From Nautilus pompilius (taxonomy: Eukaryota; Mollusca; Cephalopoda; Nautilida; Nautilidae): DNA of 64,000 nt. The position numbers and the translations under genes were made by a program. The stretch spans positions 1 to 64,000 of the forward strand of contig JACATO010002208.1 in assembly GCA_018389105.1 (NCBI GenBank). Reading direction: 5' to 3'. Below, piece by piece: positions 39,701 to 52,190 of the stretch. The notes under the pieces were generated by a model, which made no database searches, had not been told where the DNA came from, and worked only from the letters and a program-made list of their open reading frames with translations. Position 1 is the stretch's first letter. Each line of letters starts with the position of its first letter.

Positions 39701-42700
39701 AAAAAATATTTAAACGTGGTAAACTTTTCTGACTAATATCTGTGAAAAATACTTAAGTGAAGATCTGTTGTGCACTTTTCTTTTAGGTAGGTAATTAAAA
39801 TTTTTTAAAGTTTTTTCCTCTATACTGTCATTAGCCTGACAATTAATTACCTGCTGTCAATTTTGAAAAGATAAAAAGTTAAGATCACACCTTAAAGTTT
39901 GTGTTTTGTTTTTTTTTTATAAAATCATAAATATTTAGTAAATAACAAAAACCAAAATCACTTTCATTGTTGCTACTACTAATAAGAGAGAAAAAGAAAC
40001 AAAAAACCAAAACTTATACGTTTTCCCACTCCCATGACAACATTTGCCGAGTCCAGAAAACCCCACCTTTAGCTTGAACTCCAGCTGCGGTAGCACAGCC
40101 AGCAGCATGGTCCCAGAAATCATGTTCAGCTCGTATATCAGTTCGTACAGGTGGTCGGACACTTCACTCTCTGAGGTCTTACCCAGCATCAGGGTGTTGT
40201 TGAAAAACTGAGGGTGGAAAAGAGAAAACAGCCAACAGCTGTCTCTTCACGGGGATCTCACCGTGTGACAGACAAAATGTAAACAGAAATAAAAACAGGC
40301 GCAATACCACGTTTTCCTGGCACGTGTGGTACAACTTAATACATAGCTCTGGCCACAGCAAGTAGATATTTTCATTGTAAACAAGAAAATCTATTTAAAA
40401 CTGATTAAACTTAAATTCAAAAAGGGAACCTGAGTGTAAAAAAAAAAGAGAGAAAAGTTTAAACTACACATTTTTTGTCATGTTTGCCAAAGGCGTCTAG
40501 AAGAGACCAGTCAAAGTCCAGAATGCATCAGAACTTCCCTTCAGTCAGGTCTGCAGGGTTTTACCCAGATTTTCTATTGTTTTTTTTTTTAAAATGCCAT
40601 GTTTATATTTGTGAAAAACATTCAGAATCAACAGTTCCATTTTCACCTTTGACTGCAACTCCGCTAAAGCTGCTTTGCAAGAAGCTCAACTTGAATGTCA
40701 GGACGACTGTTCTAGAAGGCTGATCAAACAGGGTGGTGGGGGAAGCAATAACTAGTTGAAAAGTGCATGATGGATTTCCAATACCCCCTCTAAGGCAGGC
40801 ACCAAACCAGCATAGAAAATTAAAGACAATGCCATTAGCCATTCATTAAAAAGACTTGACCCAACATAGGACAGACTGCTAAGGTGTAGCCATGGCATGC
40901 TACACCAACCCACCCCACCTGTGTTTCGTGTATTATTTTAAATACAGATGTTTTCAGAGCTATTTTGACGGAATGAGGGGAAACTCCCCATTTGGGGAAC
41001 CCAAGTCTTACAGCCTCACACAGCACGTTTTATTTTATTCATACTGTCAAACTATAAACTGTTCAATGATTGATACAAGAAAATTAAAGGCTTGTTTCTA
41101 TTATCACTCAATACAATCCATTTTAGCCAGTCACAACATTCTCTTAGCGCACCAAAGCCTATAACAAAGATGCAAGCCACTAAAAATCCAAACAAACCCA
41201 TGGAGAAACACAGCTGACAGCCAACTTCTGGCCGTTACCCACCTGAATGCTTTCCCCGACAACTCCCAACCATTTATGAGCAATGGTACGCGAGGCTCTT
41301 TTTCAAATGAAACCAAAGTACTACTGTTGACAAAGAGTTGTTTTGTTTAGGATAACTATGGAGACAATTACTCACAGTCTGAATGTAGGGCTCCACAGCA
41401 TTGCTTGTCCGCCTTAAAAGATCCTTGGCCAAGTTGTATGCCAACTTGTTCTGAGACTGAAAATCAAAAACAGACAAGTGTAACCAGACCCTCAGAAACA
41501 TCTTTCTAAAAGCAGCACCCAGGGCCGGCCCCGACAGGTGACTGATGCCCATTTCAGAGTTAGCCCCGACTTTAGAATTTCAAAGGTCCCGATGCTCACC
41601 CGATATGGTTCAACGAGGTTGATCAGAATGGTGTCGAGCAGTTCCTGAGATACGGTGTCTGCCTCCGTGATCAGGGGAACCATCATGTCAAGCATGAAAG
41701 TCTTCACCTTTTCAGAGTGTTTCTCACTGAAATGAAACGACACCCGGTCAGCCAGACACACGGTTAGTAAATCTGCGTCGTCCACGGATCACCGAACACT
41801 AGTGTCCAATCATTTATGCACGAAACAAAAAACAAAACAATAAAAAAACCACCAACAACTTTCTATCACTTCTCTCTTCGCCTTAAGAAAAACAGAAAAA
41901 TAACATTCTTGCATTTCAGGGAAATTAAATTTTACACGGTCCAGTATTTTGTTAGCTGCGCTGTCTGCCCTTTGTTTTTAAAAATGTCTCAACTGCAATA
42001 CAGACTGCTGTACGATATTACAAGAGAAAACCCAATGAGCTTCAACATACTCACTTGACAATGGAAAACATCAACTTATACAGAGAGCAGAATATCTCCT
42101 GGCTCTCATCCAGTTCTATGCAGATGTTGAAAGACTTGACCCATGCCAAATTCTACAAAAATAAAATTCCAAGTAAACAGCAATCAGTACTCCATTAGTA
42201 GTAGTATTCTGAACCCCTTAATTTAACAGCATATGCAAAAGTAATCTGCTAAGCTAGACATGGACAGCACAACTATCCTGTTTATTCAGATAACTTTATG
42301 ATAAACAGCAGCAAATATTCATCTTCATATCTGATAGCTTGTTGAAGAGAAAGTTGTTTTTAATGTAAGATAACAATTTACGTTATAAGTGACACAAATT
42401 TTAATAAAATTTCTGGGTTCCCTCCCAATAATTTTTAGATTTTCTCTTTACATGTTGATTTCTTTTTTCCATTCTATACTTGCTTTATGCCTTTAAATCA
42501 GTCCATCTTCTCAAAAAGAGGATTTTTTTTTTACCCTTTCATCCAGAGCCACAACATAAAATGAAATTTTTTAAAAAATCATTAATTTACAACTTGGTAC
42601 TAGCTTGGAACTTGTACAGGTTTTCATGCTGCATCTGATGGCTGACAAATCTCCACGATCAGCTAAGTGGCAAGGAAAAGGGCCACTTTAAGTTCAACAA

Positions 42701-45700
42701 GAGACCAACAAAATCCAGGCGATGGGTGAATGAGCTGAACTGTTCAGCTTTATGCAGAGACAGATCGGTACCCGAGTAACCCCAACTCCAAACAGGAAAA
42801 CATCTTACCTCCAGCAAATAAAAATATCTTTTGAAGGAAGGCGAGTCCGGGTCCTCTAATCCCCGTAGTTGTTTGATCAAAAACAAAAATATCTCCTAGA
42901 GGGAACAAAAACAGGGGGCAGAGACCACCGTGAGAATAGACAGTTAGAACAACAACAACAACAACAAAATAGTGCAGGGTCATTAACTCTGTTTTCCTTC
43001 TTAAAGAAAAATGCGAAATAAGGAATTTTTAGACAAATTTAAATGTGCCAATTTTAAAACTAGAAGTGGTTTTGGTCATTCGTTCTGACCAAACAATCCA
43101 CCCTTGGCTGGAAAACCCCAGGCATCCAAGCTCTGGATTAGAATCTTTCATAATTAGCAGCCTTTCTACTTCACAGAAATCATGATCCCCCCCTTATATT
43201 TTAAAGGATCTAAAAATTTATCCCAGAAAAATCCTATTTCACAGTTTCCTATATTTAACAAAAAAAAAACAACAACAAACTGTAATTAATCACCAGTACC
43301 TTTGGAGATGAACCAATAACCAAACTTTAGATGATGGTTAATCTACCAGCCTATGAAAAGTGCTTCAACATACTGCATGAAGAATTGGCAGTGTTCAGCC
43401 ATTTCTACGCTTCAGGAGAAGAACTACGTACTTTTAGCCTATCTGGATCCCTATAAGGCGCCTCAGGGGCAAAGATCCTGAACACATCAGCAATGCAGCA
43501 AGCCACGAACAACCTGACATCCTTGCTGGAGTGATCCATAAAGAATTCCGTGGCTAGATGAAGCGCTAACTCGGTGAAGTTGTCGTTTTCGTCCTGACCC
43601 ATATCTTGAAACACCCGGGCCAGCATCTTTGTATTTTTTTTTTTTAAAAAAAAATAGAAACAGAAGAAAATTAAGTGATTGCATTGATAACATAAGGCAA
43701 ATGAAAACACCAGTGTACTGCTTTTGATTAGTTACATAGGAATCCACCAATTCGGGCTGTCACTTTTTTTTTTTAGAATTACAGACCATCTGACACTATT
43801 CCATTAACAAGATTTTCTAGATAACACCACAGCATATTTTAAGTAAACAAAAAAAAAAAAAAACATTGGTGACACTCAGTGAAAAGAGCCATTTAACCTT
43901 CGTACTGAAACATACAAAGTATATTATAAGAAGTCCTTTGCAAAGCTGGAAAAGCCCACACCACTGCAGAAAAATGTAATGCTACAAGTCATTTGTATGT
44001 TTGGTGAAGAGGCAAAGAAAAACCTATATCTTATATCTTTTCTAACACACGGTATCGCAGCAAATAGATGCGTCTGACATTATCTAATATACTCAATTCC
44101 TCAGAGTAGGAAAAATCTGACCTATGCTTTGCAGTGAGAAGAGTCACTGAACATTTCTAATCTAGCTATTCTATTTGTGTTTGTGCAATACTTGAAGTTT
44201 TCTTCCACTGTAGGATCAATAGCTCTTCTGTCGTCCTTTACCAGAACACACAACCGGTGAGACACTTAACTGTATTAACTCTTATCTTAAAAAAAAAAAA
44301 AAAACAACAAACACACAAAATTGATTGATCTTGCTACTATGGTATTTGTATTGACAAACAAAATCAATAAGAGAAAATGTGCAGGACTTGTTAGCCATAT
44401 GAAAAAAATGTCTACAATCACCTCATGGACTAACCGTAGTATCCACAGGCAAGCTCTTACACCACACCTCAACAGTTAACAGCAGTGCTCGATGCTGCTG
44501 TCAAAATAGTCAACTTCATTAAAGCAAGACCTACCAATTCCAGATTAGTTCAGTCATTATTGGAAGAGATGGGCAGGCTGCATGCTACCCTGCCATCACA
44601 CGCGTTAGTTGGCCATCACAATGCAAAGTTCTCACATGCTTATTCAAACTCAGATATAAACCCCAAATTTATTTTGGAGGTGGGGGGGGGTTGTTACAAA
44701 TCATCCCTTTCGTCTCTCTGGAGACATGTAAGACTCTTTATAGCTGCAAAGACTGGTCTACTTAGCAGACAGTTTCGCAAATCAATAACTCTATTGCATC
44801 AAGGCAATGTTATAACAATCGAGTGGAATCATCGATAAGTTAGTTAGTTTCTGGACAGCATGCCTTGACAAAAATGCAACTGTTTTAGTGCTACTCCATG
44901 ATTTTACACCAGATAATGCACTGAAGCCGGACCACAGCATAAGAGAGCATCTCAGATTACTTAAAGTGACGTTCAGGAAATATCTTCCATGAATGGCCAA
45001 AGACTGACGAGATTCGCAATATCCCTTTGAAGAGTCTCGCATCTCAACAGTTAACCAATCGACTCTGGCAGAGAAAGAAAAGTTGATAGATGTTCCAGCC
45101 AATTTTGAGCTGAAAACCTTATTCAAGACTAAGCCCCTGATCTTTTGGTTGAGTTTGAAGCAAGAATATCTAATGCTTTTTGAAAGAAAGAAGGCAGATA
45201 AATTCCTTATTTCCTTTTCAACTATGAGAGAGAGAGAAAGCATTTTCAACTTAATACCCAGTAAATCAAAATAACACAAGCTTGATGCAGAACCAGGACA
45301 CACTCTCTCTCTCTCTCTCCTGTTAGGCTGAATGTTCTCTTCAAAACAAGAGCAGAAATCTCAATGATTTTAGTTAAACTGTTTAAATTATATTTCAATT
45401 TTACTGGGTACTAACTGAAAGCTGATATCATCATCAAAGACTTAGATTTTAATGTAAACCCGTTACATACTGTATGCTACAAAACTTTATTTTCAATAAA
45501 TTCAACACATTCAAGTAGCATTTTATTTTAAAAAATTTATTTTTTTGCTGTGAAAACTTACTCAAGAGGTTTGCATAGAGAAAAAAGGTTTGGAACCGCT
45601 GAGCCAGATGCTGACAACAAGCAACGGTCTGGTAGTAAACATTTTCCTGACCAGAAAGTCCCTTTAACGTTTGCTTAAAATTCATTTCCTGCAATGAAAA

Positions 45701-48700
45701 TCCATCTTCTTTGTTGCATGGCAGCATCCTTTGCTCTTAGTTTGTACTGCTGCTGCCAAAAAGGTCAAATCACAATTAGCTCAAACCATAGTCAAACATC
45801 TTCCAAACTGCTGTAATCAAATATTTCCACTCTTCATCGTTTATCAAAACCGTTCAAGTCCCGTACCGCCTGTGTCTGCATGTTTACAGTAGTGCTGAGA
45901 GCAGGTCAGTCGGTACCTGCTCACCTAGTAAAACCATCAAAATCAATTATTCAGATCTTAACCATCAAAATAAAAACAGCATGGGCCTAACACACCCAGA
46001 AAAGGTATGTTAGGGTGTAAAGGAAAACCCACCCTTTTTTAGAAGTCAAAAGTACAATAGGACACAGGATGAGCTTACCAACAATTCAGATAATATAACA
46101 ATGTATTAGTGAAGGATAAATCCAGCTTTTAGAAAGAAAAAAAATATATGCTACATTGCAGTCTGCTACCAACATTCTTAAGGAAATAATAAAGCAATAC
46201 CTAATATTAATACTAAAACACTTCACTATCAGTGTACTTTTACGCTTCAAGGTGTTTTCCCTATTATGTGAAGTGATTAGTCGAGGCACGAAAATTGGTT
46301 ACCATCAGTATTCAGAGGAGCAACATATTCCCTCTCTGACATGCAAACAATAACTACCCGAGTCCTGGAACAAAGTCACTTGTGTTTATTTTTGGAGTCA
46401 GAAAGTGATCAGAGCATGTCGGTATTTTTGTCTTTGAACACGATTCCCTTCATGCGATATGCATAAACTCGTGTGTATTTATGCTTTTATATGTTTAATA
46501 TGATTGATACATAGTGGAAAGTGGTAATACTGAAAAAAGAGGAGATATTAGTTGTTTTTATCCCCTGAATTTCCAATGTAAAACATTAAAAAATCAATGG
46601 CTCCTGAAGTGAAAAATGGTAGCAAGCTGTCCAGTCATCCCTAATAACAATGGCTAGAATCTAAAATTTGGGATGCAAATGGTTTTTAAATGAAGAATCC
46701 ATATATCCATGAGTTTGTTTTTCTTTTTTTTTTTTTTCGAAAGTATCAAGACTTTCATGAAGTAATGAAAGTTTGTAATAGCAGCTTATAATAAATATTG
46801 TCTGCCTGACTTGGTTTTAGAGCCTCATTCTGATTTCCTTTTTAACAATAAATCACAACTTCTATAAAACTGCTTCAGGGTGATTACCAAAAGTTAAGTT
46901 AGCAGATATAGTCTTCAGCAAGCTATATTGTTCATCAGAAACAGATTACAGAAAATATTGCTCAGAACGTTTGCTGATTGCACGTGCAAAATTATCCAAT
47001 CAATAACAAGCAAGTGCTAACTAATCATGTTCTATCTACCTTGATTACAGGTGTAAATAACCCAACAAATCCTCTACCTCACCTCAAAATGCCTCCCTTA
47101 AAGTCACAGACAGTTTTCAAGCTGGAAGTTCACTAAAGAAAATGGTGGTAATATAGCTGTGCACAGAAAACATGTTGCCAGCAAGAACTGTTAGTGACAC
47201 AGACCACACAAAAAAAACCACCACCAAGGAGGCAAATCACAGTTGCAAAACTAGGCGGACTAACACAGATGATAAGATGGAGAAATGTACACTAAACCAA
47301 CATGCTGTGTCATGGGTTTAGTACTGTGCAGCTGAGACTAAAGGCCAAACAAATTCCAACTCATGATTACTACCTTTCTTTCACTGGTGTACAGTATTCA
47401 ACATTTGTTCCACCACCAACTTGAAACAGAACTGAGGGTTGAACTTCTGAATATGAGTTTGTTGCAATATCTTAAATCAAAGTGTTGAAGATAGATAAAA
47501 CTGACAACTGACTTTTTAAAGTAGGCGATTCAACACAATGAAAACTACTGTAGTTGATCCAGCCTCACCTTATATTCCTAACAGACTTATCCACGAATAG
47601 AGGAAATGAAAAAATGGGAAAATTAGTAAATTCAACTCATACTCCAGACTTAAAAGGCCAAAAAATATGGCACGCACACACATGTCCCAAAAGAGTGTAC
47701 ACATACGCTTTTATAGCCTAGTAAACAAAGATATTGTTAGATAGAATTTGTGTTCAAAATGTCCACCATCAGCATCCATGCAAGCATTGCATCATCTGAA
47801 ATCAGCAAAATGTGGTGGCATGTTTTCACAGCTCTGTTGAAGTGTGTGGATGGTAGCTGATTTTGCGCATACACCTTGTTCTTCAATACATCACAGGAAA
47901 AAATATGGTCATTTGAGATCTGTAAAGTGTGGCAGCTTCGTCTACCTCTAAGTAAGGTATTCATCCAAAAATGCCCATACAGTTTTGACACACTGAAAAA
48001 ACATGGTGTCAGGGGTATGCTGGTGCATTGCAAGATACCATAGTTTCTAAACATCCAAATGAGATGTCTTAGATGCTAAGACAGTCTTTTTGCATGATAG
48101 CGTGCTAAAGTATGTATACATCATTCTGGGATACCCTTTATGCATGTGTATATAAAGATAGAACCTAGGCTAGGAAGGTCAGAACATGGTTATTAATAAA
48201 TACCATAAAGGTTGATAAAATTTCAGAATACAACCAAACAGCTTTCCAGATTAACATGAAATACTACACAAACCCAAGACTGCTTATACCACTCGTCTAC
48301 AGTTCAAAGTACTTAGAATTATGGAAAAAATTTCCATCTTTGATGGGGCGTTTTCTGAATACAACTATAAGTGGTGTTCTAGCCTCTGCTAGTTTTCCTG
48401 GCTGTAGCACTGATCTCTGGGCATTAAAAGTGCATTTATAACAGAATCTGAACCTCAGGCCCAACGCCAGCACAAACAAATCTCTAGATGATTAGGTCCA
48501 CTAGCAAAAGGCAGACAGGTAATGGAGACAAACATCCTCGTCTCTTAAACAATACTTGTGATCGAGAACTGCCCTTAAGAGTGGAATCCCTAATGTAAAA
48601 CAGTTTAATTGCAAGAGGTCCCAGAAAATAAAATGCAATCAATTTAATTTTTAACTGATAAATGATTCACACTATCAGTCATCACCAGTACTTTATTCCA

Positions 48701-50717
48701 TTAATTCAATTCTAAGAGGAAACCCTACTACTGATACTTTAGACCAGTGGCTGGTTCCCAACCTTTTTATGCCATGTAACCCCTTTCAGACCTCTGAGCC
48801 AATGGGTAAGTCAAAAATTTGTTTCACTGCTTTTCAAACATAACATTAAAATTTTTTCATTAAGTGGATACAAAAAATGAAGAAATTTTTATATTAAAAA
48901 AATCATTAGCCATAAAATTACCAGTTTTTCAAATATAGCTAAAAAATCTAAGAATTTTATCAACTGGATACAGCAAATAGAATCTTGGTGCGATGGCTGA
49001 CCTGGTTTGCTGTTAATTCATATATTTCAGGTGAAACACTGTTAATAGCCGGTATGAGTTGACTTCCTGATTCAGGACAGTTTCGGGTTTTGGTTTAGTC
49101 GTCAAAGTAGAAAACACCTGTTCTCGCGAGTAAGTTGAGGTGATAGGGAAGAAGACATCTGAGTGATGTTTCACAAAGATCTTTATTTGTTACTAACACC
49201 ATTCAGGGCCCAGAAAGTAATGAGTTTTTTGTGCAAGTTCAATAGACAGCTACCATTGCGAGGTTTCAAAGCTGGCATCCTCAAATTTTTGATTGTCATA
49301 ACAAAAGTGTATTCATGCCTTGTAAATTCAGATTTAATTCATTAATTTTGCTAAAAAGGTCTACCACATACATAAGCCTGCATAGCCATTCACCATGTTC
49401 AAAGAAAGAAACAAGCTCATACTTATGCTCGCTCAAAAACAAACACCATCTTTTACTTCATTTGGAGGGCCAGTGCACCTTATAACGTAGCATATTATTT
49501 AAAATAATCCTGTATTTGAAGGCCTTGCTTTTATTGCATTTACCACTTTCACTACCTCGTTCAAAACTTCACAAATTGGCACTCATGTTCTTTGCTACCA
49601 ATGCTTGCCAATGTATTGTGCAGCCCCATTTGGCATTAGGAGCCAGCCACTTTCTTCATCTGTGATATGAGCCCACCGTTTTTACCTGTAACTGCAGCAG
49701 CTCCAACAATGTGTACACACCCACCAGGAGCACTGAAACCACTTTCAAATTGCACAAATTTGCCCAGTAATTTTAAAAAATGGCTTTGCCTGATTTTTTA
49801 AGCAAGCAAGTCTTGCAGCCAAGAAAACTGAGCAGAAACTACAAATGAGGCATTGTCGTCAACATCAGTGCACAAAGTTTGAAGCTAAATTCCTTGTGTG
49901 CAATAACATCCTCTGTGTCTGACTGACATCATATGCCATTTCTTTAATCCTCCTCATCATCATACTGTCAGAAACTTCTAAAGCACTGGGCATGGACTGA
50001 AGGCATGATGTACATTTTGAAACACTTCAAGAATGACCTCTAAAAATTCTCCACAGGTTTATCCATCATGCCACTGCTTTGTTTAAATGTCTCTATTACA
50101 TGGGTGGCTTTCACTGTCCCATTTGATAACACTAGACTGACAAACTGTGGATTCTCATTATGGAACAAACCCGCAAGCAAGATACGAAGGATTGGGTTTA
50201 TTAAATTTTGTATTTACTTTTGTCTCTGCTGCATTTTCTTCTTCTTAGACAGCTCAAAATCACTGAATCTCACCACCACTCGCTGCATGTTCTCTTCATC
50301 ACTACTATCTGACCAAGAAACAGCCAAGACCATGCACAAGGCCAAAAATTTTAATGATTCCGATTAACTGCATCAGATACACTATCGGATACCATTAAAA
50401 TATGAAATAATTCTAGTGAAACCATGCTGAACTCTTAAGTGTATCTGGTCAAAATAATCTGGCTAAAGCAGCTTTAAAAGACTAGATTCATTTCAAATGT
50501 TTTTCATACATTCTAAAAAATGCAATTTTCATGCACCTGTCCAGGTGCACAGAGCAAAACAGCAGTGTATTCTGGCTGTGGAAGAAAAATCACTTTTTCT
50601 TTACCTTTAACCGTTTGACCAGTTCATCCTTTCCAACATCTTCCGACACATCTTTACAGCCGGGGGGATAGATGATTTTGGATTTTGTTCCCTTTGGCAT
50701 AGGCATACTCTACCAAC
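12175..50717 (-). CDS. PDS5: PDS5 sister chromatid cohesion protein
   Basis: Nuclear cohesin regulator. PDS5 binds the RAD21-containing cohesin ring and works with WAPL, sororin and ESCO to release or stabilise cohesion. Coding exons in transcript order (ATG at 50706): 50605-50717, 43432-43626, 42809-42895, 42055-42152, 41600-41726, 41376-41456, 40067-40207, 39384-39499, 38470-38564, 37584-37729, 36576-36727, 36089-36202, 35320-35352, 34128-34222, 31856-31995, 31168-31377, 30901-30991, 29979-30048, 28875-28998, 27862-28017, 26906-26974, 25144-25280, 22602-22725, 22147-22351, 20158-20272, 19438-19570, 18655-18777, 17617-17676, 16796-17007, 15441-15947, 14173-14271, 13454-13609, 12597-12759, 12175-12207. 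All joins keep frame and give 1502 residues, slightly longer than human PDS5B as I recall it. The protein opens with [16 protein letters not shown], matching the family ITYPPG start. One intron has a GC donor. Confidence 0.97.
19438..39499 (-). CDS. PDS5: PDS5 HEAT-repeat core (exons 9-27)
   Basis: Encodes the alpha-helical HEAT solenoid, residues about 278-1052. Family landmarks are [82 protein letters not shown] and [13 protein letters not shown]. It includes a 33-base microexon (35320-35352) and an exon ending in a GC splice donor (22602-22725). Length and spacing agree with full-length PDS5, so no block is missing. Confidence 0.95.
21213..21642 (+). mobile_element. Mariner-like element fragment, internally deleted
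   Basis: Ends are inverted repeats: TACAGGGTGTCCAGAATGA on the left (TA then CAGGGTGTCC), and TCATTTTGGACACCCTG on the right. This is the CAGGGTGTCC-type terminus of mariner-like elements. The + strand interior keeps the catalytic-core signature [14 protein letters not shown], matching the SPDL...DFFLWG-LK-KVY pattern of the transposase. About 430 bp remain of an element that is normally over 1 kb, so it is a deleted, inactive copy in a PDS5 intron. Confidence 0.8.
23990..24395 (-). pseudogene. MULE-like transposase-domain fossil
   Basis: Minus-strand reading across three frames gives [20 protein letters not shown], then [17 protein letters not shown], then [17 protein letters not shown]. 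This is the order of a domain common in animal MULE/FLYWCH-associated proteins (R-T-N-HVE-WHR, followed by HP-IWKFID, followed by an YYEQL-like segment). In-frame stops and frame changes show that it is dead. It lies in a PDS5 intron on the same strand as PDS5. Confidence 0.7.
25348..25680 (-). CDS. Hypothetical cysteine-rich ORF in PDS5 intron
   Basis: A 110-codon open frame in the intron between exons 26906-26974 and 25144-25280, on the same strand as PDS5. Its start is not ATG, so the true start is unknown. The translation has a hydrophobic N-terminal stretch followed by nine cysteines, including an [12 protein letters not shown] cluster. I do not recognise the family. It could be a small secreted-protein relic, a retro-fragment or chance. 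No splice signals were identified. Confidence 0.2.
   Translation of the reverse strand: MQVETIFIFIFFCLLTNAHGGKTNWVVGDQCKAKVTANGLLERTCTNGRSTELCCCHDGTILSCLFSQEFDTAELKLLGNSCLSFVCDPNNQNVFVRSLSPIHLRLAVEQ
40067..50717 (-). CDS. PDS5: PDS5 N-terminal block (exons 2-8)
   Basis: Encodes residues 1-277. Motifs shared with vertebrate PDS5 include [17 protein letters not shown] and then APEAP at residues 87-91, the APDAP-type motif implicated in WAPL and acetyltransferase contacts. These are followed by [24 protein letters not shown] and [10 protein letters not shown]. The start ATG lies 11 bases inside exon 2; a second in-frame ATG follows two codons later (50700). Intron 50604-43627 is about 7 kb and holds two transposon fossils. 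Confidence 0.95.
44480..45280 (+). pseudogene. hAT (ZBED5-like) transposase fossil
   Basis: The + strand reads [20 protein letters not shown] (44503 onward), the middle of ZBED5/FAM200-type hAT transposases. Some 500 bp later come [20 protein letters not shown] and [20 protein letters not shown], the C-terminal dimerisation side. Frames are broken between the two. It lies in PDS5 intron 43627-50604, antisense to PDS5. It is a molecular fossil, not a host gene. Confidence 0.85.
47675..48142 (-). mobile_element. Mariner-like element fragment, internally deleted
   Basis: The right end read inwards on the minus strand is TAAAGGGTATCCCAGAATG. The left end reads ATGTCCCAAAAGAGTGTACA; both are decayed CAGGGTGTCCC-type inverted repeats. 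The minus-strand interior carries [15 protein letters not shown] and then a GGHFEH-like C-terminal signature, the same family as the copy at 21213-21642. At about 470 bp it is strongly deleted. It lies in a PDS5 intron. Confidence 0.78.
48745..50300 (-). pseudogene. hAT (ZBED5-like) transposase fossil with terminal repeat
   Basis: The left end is CAGTGGCTGGTTCCCAACC, recalling the CAGTGGTTCCCAACC terminus of Charlie/Zaphod-type hAT elements. Minus-strand reading yields, in order and with frameshifts, a NPSYL-GF start, [30 protein letters not shown]-like sequence, and then [20 protein letters not shown]. These follow the ZBED5/FAM200-like transposase order. Many stops show it is inactive. It overlaps in protein coverage with the 44.5-kb fossil, so the two are independent insertions. 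Confidence 0.8.
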
Positions 50718-51800
50718 CTGAAGTTAAAAAGAAAAAGAAAGAAAGAAAGGTTAACTCTTGTAATCATCAAGCATTTAAATTTGCCTGTGGTCAGATCTAA
50801 ACCGGCATCGAGACAACAATCCAAGCAAGCAACACCTCCCAACAGTTTTAATGATACGTTCTTTTTCTGTTTTTTCATGGAAAACACATTTCAATTAAAA
50901 CTGCTTTTAAGTGAAGCATTTCAAATGTTTGTATACCAGCTGCTGGTTGTTTTTTTGTTTTTTTTTTAAATTTAATTGTGGAAATATGGTTTTAATACTG
51001 ATTTTTAAAAAATTCTACGTATCAAGTTTAAAAAGGAAGTGGGGCTTTAACTTTAAAATAACCCACAGATATGATGCATTTCATTTTGGTTGCTTTTAAT
51101 TGAAGTTCAGACGTCTGCCCATAAATTACCCACCTGAAGCTGGAATGACTATGGGTTTTGTTCATGCCAATATCTCACCTGCAAGGTCAGCACTGACAGC
51201 AGATTTCTATCTTACTTTAGTGCTCAATGGTAATCAGAAGCCCAGCAGCACTCTATAGAAAATATAGGCCATAAAAGTTTAACAGCATTGTTTATATATC
51301 TTCAGTTAGGTCCTAATGCCTCAAATTTAAAAAAAAAAACTACATTCACGGGGCCCAAACTTAACAGCTTAAGATCTGTATATGCAGTAACTGCCACAAA
51401 TGTCTCTCCGCCAGAAGTCCCTGAAGAGCTCTCCCTTTTATCCACGTGCTTCTCCACCCATGAATTGAGAGTAGTTTTCCATTTCTATGAAAAATTCGGA
51501 GGTAGGGATTAAAAAATTGATAGGTTTTTAAAAAAAATCCTTTATATTTCAATAATCCAAAAATAAAATAGAAAAATAATAACTAAATGCCAACAAATAT
51601 GAAAATGTGGCAGAACAATTGTGTTGAATTGCCAGTGAACATACAAAAATCAAACTAAAATTTTCATGTAGAATTCACAAGTTATAATTGATACAAATAC
51701 AAAGAGAGGTCTCAGTCTGTTCTCTCAAAAAATAAAAAAGACTGACTAAAACACTGGAATAATTAATTTTTGACAAACACAGAGTGGTATGCTGGTTAGG

Positions 51801-52190
51801 TACACAGGATGTGTCCCAAAAATGCTTCAGAATTTTGGGTTTGATTTCTATTAATTTCGCTTCTGTACAGCAGACGGTTGCCATGCATATAAGTAAAATT
51901 TGATCAGTTTGGTCTTAGTAGCGAACAATGTCAGCACCAGCTGAACAACTTCACAAAAATTACTCATTTTGTACACACAAAACTGATCAAACAAGCATTT
52001 TCAATAACTGTACATGGACCAGAGGCATCAGTACTGGGGCAAAAGCCACCTAAAACACTGCTAATATCAACAAGGACAAGCCATGTCAAACTCTCGACTA
52101 GTGTTAAGATGCTGAAGTTCATAAATGAAACCCATGCAGACAGACCAGTAGATACCATTTGGCAAGCAGGCACTCTACCCTAACCTGCTG
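51801..52190 (+). mobile_element. Possible mariner-like 5' fragment
   Basis: TACACAGGATGTGTCCCAAAAATG resembles a mariner-type CAGGGTGTCCCAAAA terminus with an insertion. It is followed on the + strand by an ATG-led, rapidly broken frame. No matching opposite end was found. It lies in PDS5 intron 1. Confidence 0.35.
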
